DNA of 64,000 nucleotides from Burkholderiales bacterium. Lineage in GTDB: Bacteria; Pseudomonadota; Gammaproteobacteria; Burkholderiales; Usitatibacteraceae. This document shows, piece after piece, positions 62,991-64,000 of the stretch. The stretch is taken from NCBI GenBank assembly GCA_019634955.1, contig JAHCAK010000021.1, positions 1 to 64,000 of the forward strand. The letters are read 5' to 3'. The notes below the pieces were generated by a model. That model saw only the letters and a list, made by a program, of their open reading frames with translations. It made no database searches and was not told the origin of the DNA. The first letter of the stretch is position 1; the number at the start of each line of letters is the position of its first letter. A program made the position numbers and the translations under genes.

Positions 62991-64000
62991 ATGGGACTGC
63001 TCACCCTCATCGTCGTCCTGCCGCTCGCCGGGTTCGCCCTGAACGGGCTCCTGGGCAACCGCCTCGGCAAGGGCTTCGTCTCCGCGGTGGGCTGCGGGCT
63101 GCCGGCCATCGCCTTCCTCGTCACCGTGAAGGTCGTCCTCGACCTCAAGGGCGCCGGCTGGGCCCCGATCGCGGAGACCGCCTACGTCTGGACGATGGTC
63201 GGGCAGGACACCTTCGAGATCGCCTTCTGGTTCGACCGCCTCACCGCCGTGATGGCGCTCATCGTCACCGGCGTGGGCACGCTGATCCACGTCTACTCGA
63301 CCGGCTACATGCACGAGGACAGGAGCTACGCGCGCTACTTCGCGTACCTGAACCTCTTCCTCTTCTTCATGCTGCTGCTGGTGCTGGGGAAATCGCTGCT
63401 CGTGCTCTTCGTGGGCTGGGAGGGCGTGGGGCTCGCCTCCTACCTCCTCATCGGCTTCTGGTTCGGCGACGTGGAGAAGGCCGCGGCCGGCAAGAAGGCC
63501 TTCATCGTGAACCGCATCGGGGACGCGGGCTTCCTGCTGGGGATGTTCGTGATCTACTCGGCGGTGGGCACGCTCGACATGCCGCACGTGAACCAGGCGT
63601 TCACCAGCGGCGCCGCGCCCGCCGTCTCCGCGAGCCTCGTGGGGCTGCTCCTCTTCATCGGCGCCACGGGCAAGAGCGCGCAGATCCCGCTCTACGTGTG
63701 GCTGCCGGACGCGATGGCGGGCCCCACGCCCGTCTCCGCCCTCATCCACGCCGCCACGATGGTGACCGCGGGCGTGTACCTCATCGCGCGCATGTCGGGG
63801 ATCTACCTCAACGCCCCGGAGGCCTCGACCGTCATCGCGGCGGTGGGCGCGCTCACCGCGCTCATGGCCGCCACCATCGCGCTCGCGCAGGACGACATCA
63901 AGAAGGTGCTCGCCTACTCGACCGTCTCGCAGCTGGGCTTCATGTTCGTGGCGGCCGGCGTGGGCGCCTACGGGGTCGCCGTCTTCCACGTCTACACGCA
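62991..64000 (+). CDS. nuoL: NADH-quinone oxidoreductase subunit L (partial, runs off the window)
   Basis: The first 336 codons of the largest antiporter-like subunit. Start ATG 62991 (MGLLTLIVVLPLAGFALNGL). Visible: the VGWEGVGLASYLLIGFW motif with the key Glu and the conserved Lys in GKSAQIPLYVWLPDAMAGPTPVSALIHAATMV, then DDIKKVLAYSTVSQLGFM. The 3' end lies beyond position 64000; nuoM and nuoN are expected next. Confidence 0.96.
   Translation, partial: MGLLTLIVVLPLAGFALNGLLGNRLGKGFVSAVGCGLPAIAFLVTVKVVLDLKGAGWAPIAETAYVWTMVGQDTFEIAFWFDRLTAVMALIVTGVGTLIHVYSTGYMHEDRSYARYFAYLNLFLFFMLLLVLGKSLLVLFVGWEGVGLASYLLIGFWFGDVEKAAAGKKAFIVNRIGDAGFLLGMFVIYSAVGTLDMPHVNQAFTSGAAPAVSASLVGLLLFIGATGKSAQIPLYVWLPDAMAGPTPVSALIHAATMVTAGVYLIARMSGIYLNAPEASTVIAAVGALTALMAATIALAQDDIKKVLAYSTVSQLGFMFVAAGVGAYGVAVFHVYT

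Overview
The window is about 64 kb of very GC-rich bacterial DNA with dense, mostly ATGA-overlapping genes. Gene content fits a facultatively anaerobic betaproteobacterium: anaerobic ubiquinone genes ubiT-ubiU-ubiV, a quinol-type nitric oxide reductase with NsrR, DsbD, a LytS/LytTR cluster, CIRCE-controlled groESL and a complex I operon. The taxonomic placement is inferred from gene content only.

Layout. 0-8.7 kb: three paralogous sensor kinase / LytTR regulator pairs, with an acyl-CoA dehydrogenase and an unlisted 36-residue membrane miniprotein among them, and REP-like palindromes between. 8.8-14.1 kb: DUF4034-like exported protein, gamma carbonic anhydrase, VanZ-like protein, thioredoxin-like ferredoxin, alpha/beta hydrolase and a NodIJ-type ABC exporter. 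14.1-20 kb (minus strand): nsrR, norZ (qNor), a thioredoxin-fold protein and dsbD. 20-26.7 kb: THUMP methyltransferase, membrane protein, ubiT-ubiU-ubiV-second ubiT and a ThDP-dependent 2-keto acid decarboxylase. 26.6-32 kb: dacB, bioA, hypotheticals, a degenerate GGDEF protein and a DUF3365 haem protein. 32.1-34.3 kb: groESL.

34.3-39.4 kb is a scar-like accessory segment. It holds an IS91-like transposase remnant, a FitAB/VapBC-type toxin-antitoxin pair, a wax ester synthase remnant, a duplicated 30-bp terminator, an RCC1-repeat protein, a DUF1566 lipoprotein, a 79-bp copy of the groEL 3' end, a 15-C homopolymer and a Na+/H+ antiporter cut by an in-frame TAG.

39.4-54.5 kb: spermidine synthase-like protein, DUF349 protein, a PadR regulator translationally coupled to an octahaem cytochrome c, TauE-like, HPP and CBS proteins, a flavoprotein, an SGNH-like lipoprotein, and a sugar-acid catabolic set (AbrB-type membrane protein, IlvD/Edd dehydratase, 2-hydroxyacid dehydrogenase, HpcH aldolase). 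54.6-64 kb: nuoABCDEFGHIJK and the start of nuoL, with an unusually short NuoG and a long NuoI.

The most informative regulatory signal is a shared promoter layout. A CRP/FNR-type box, exactly 21 bp, then a -10 hexamer lies in front of norZ, ubiT, ubiU and nuoA, and a looser version lies before the PadR/octahaem operon. In the norZ promoter a 23-bp NsrR-type palindrome covers the -10 element. Together these suggest a low-oxygen regulon that links quinone synthesis, NO detoxification, electron entry and extracytoplasmic electron transfer.
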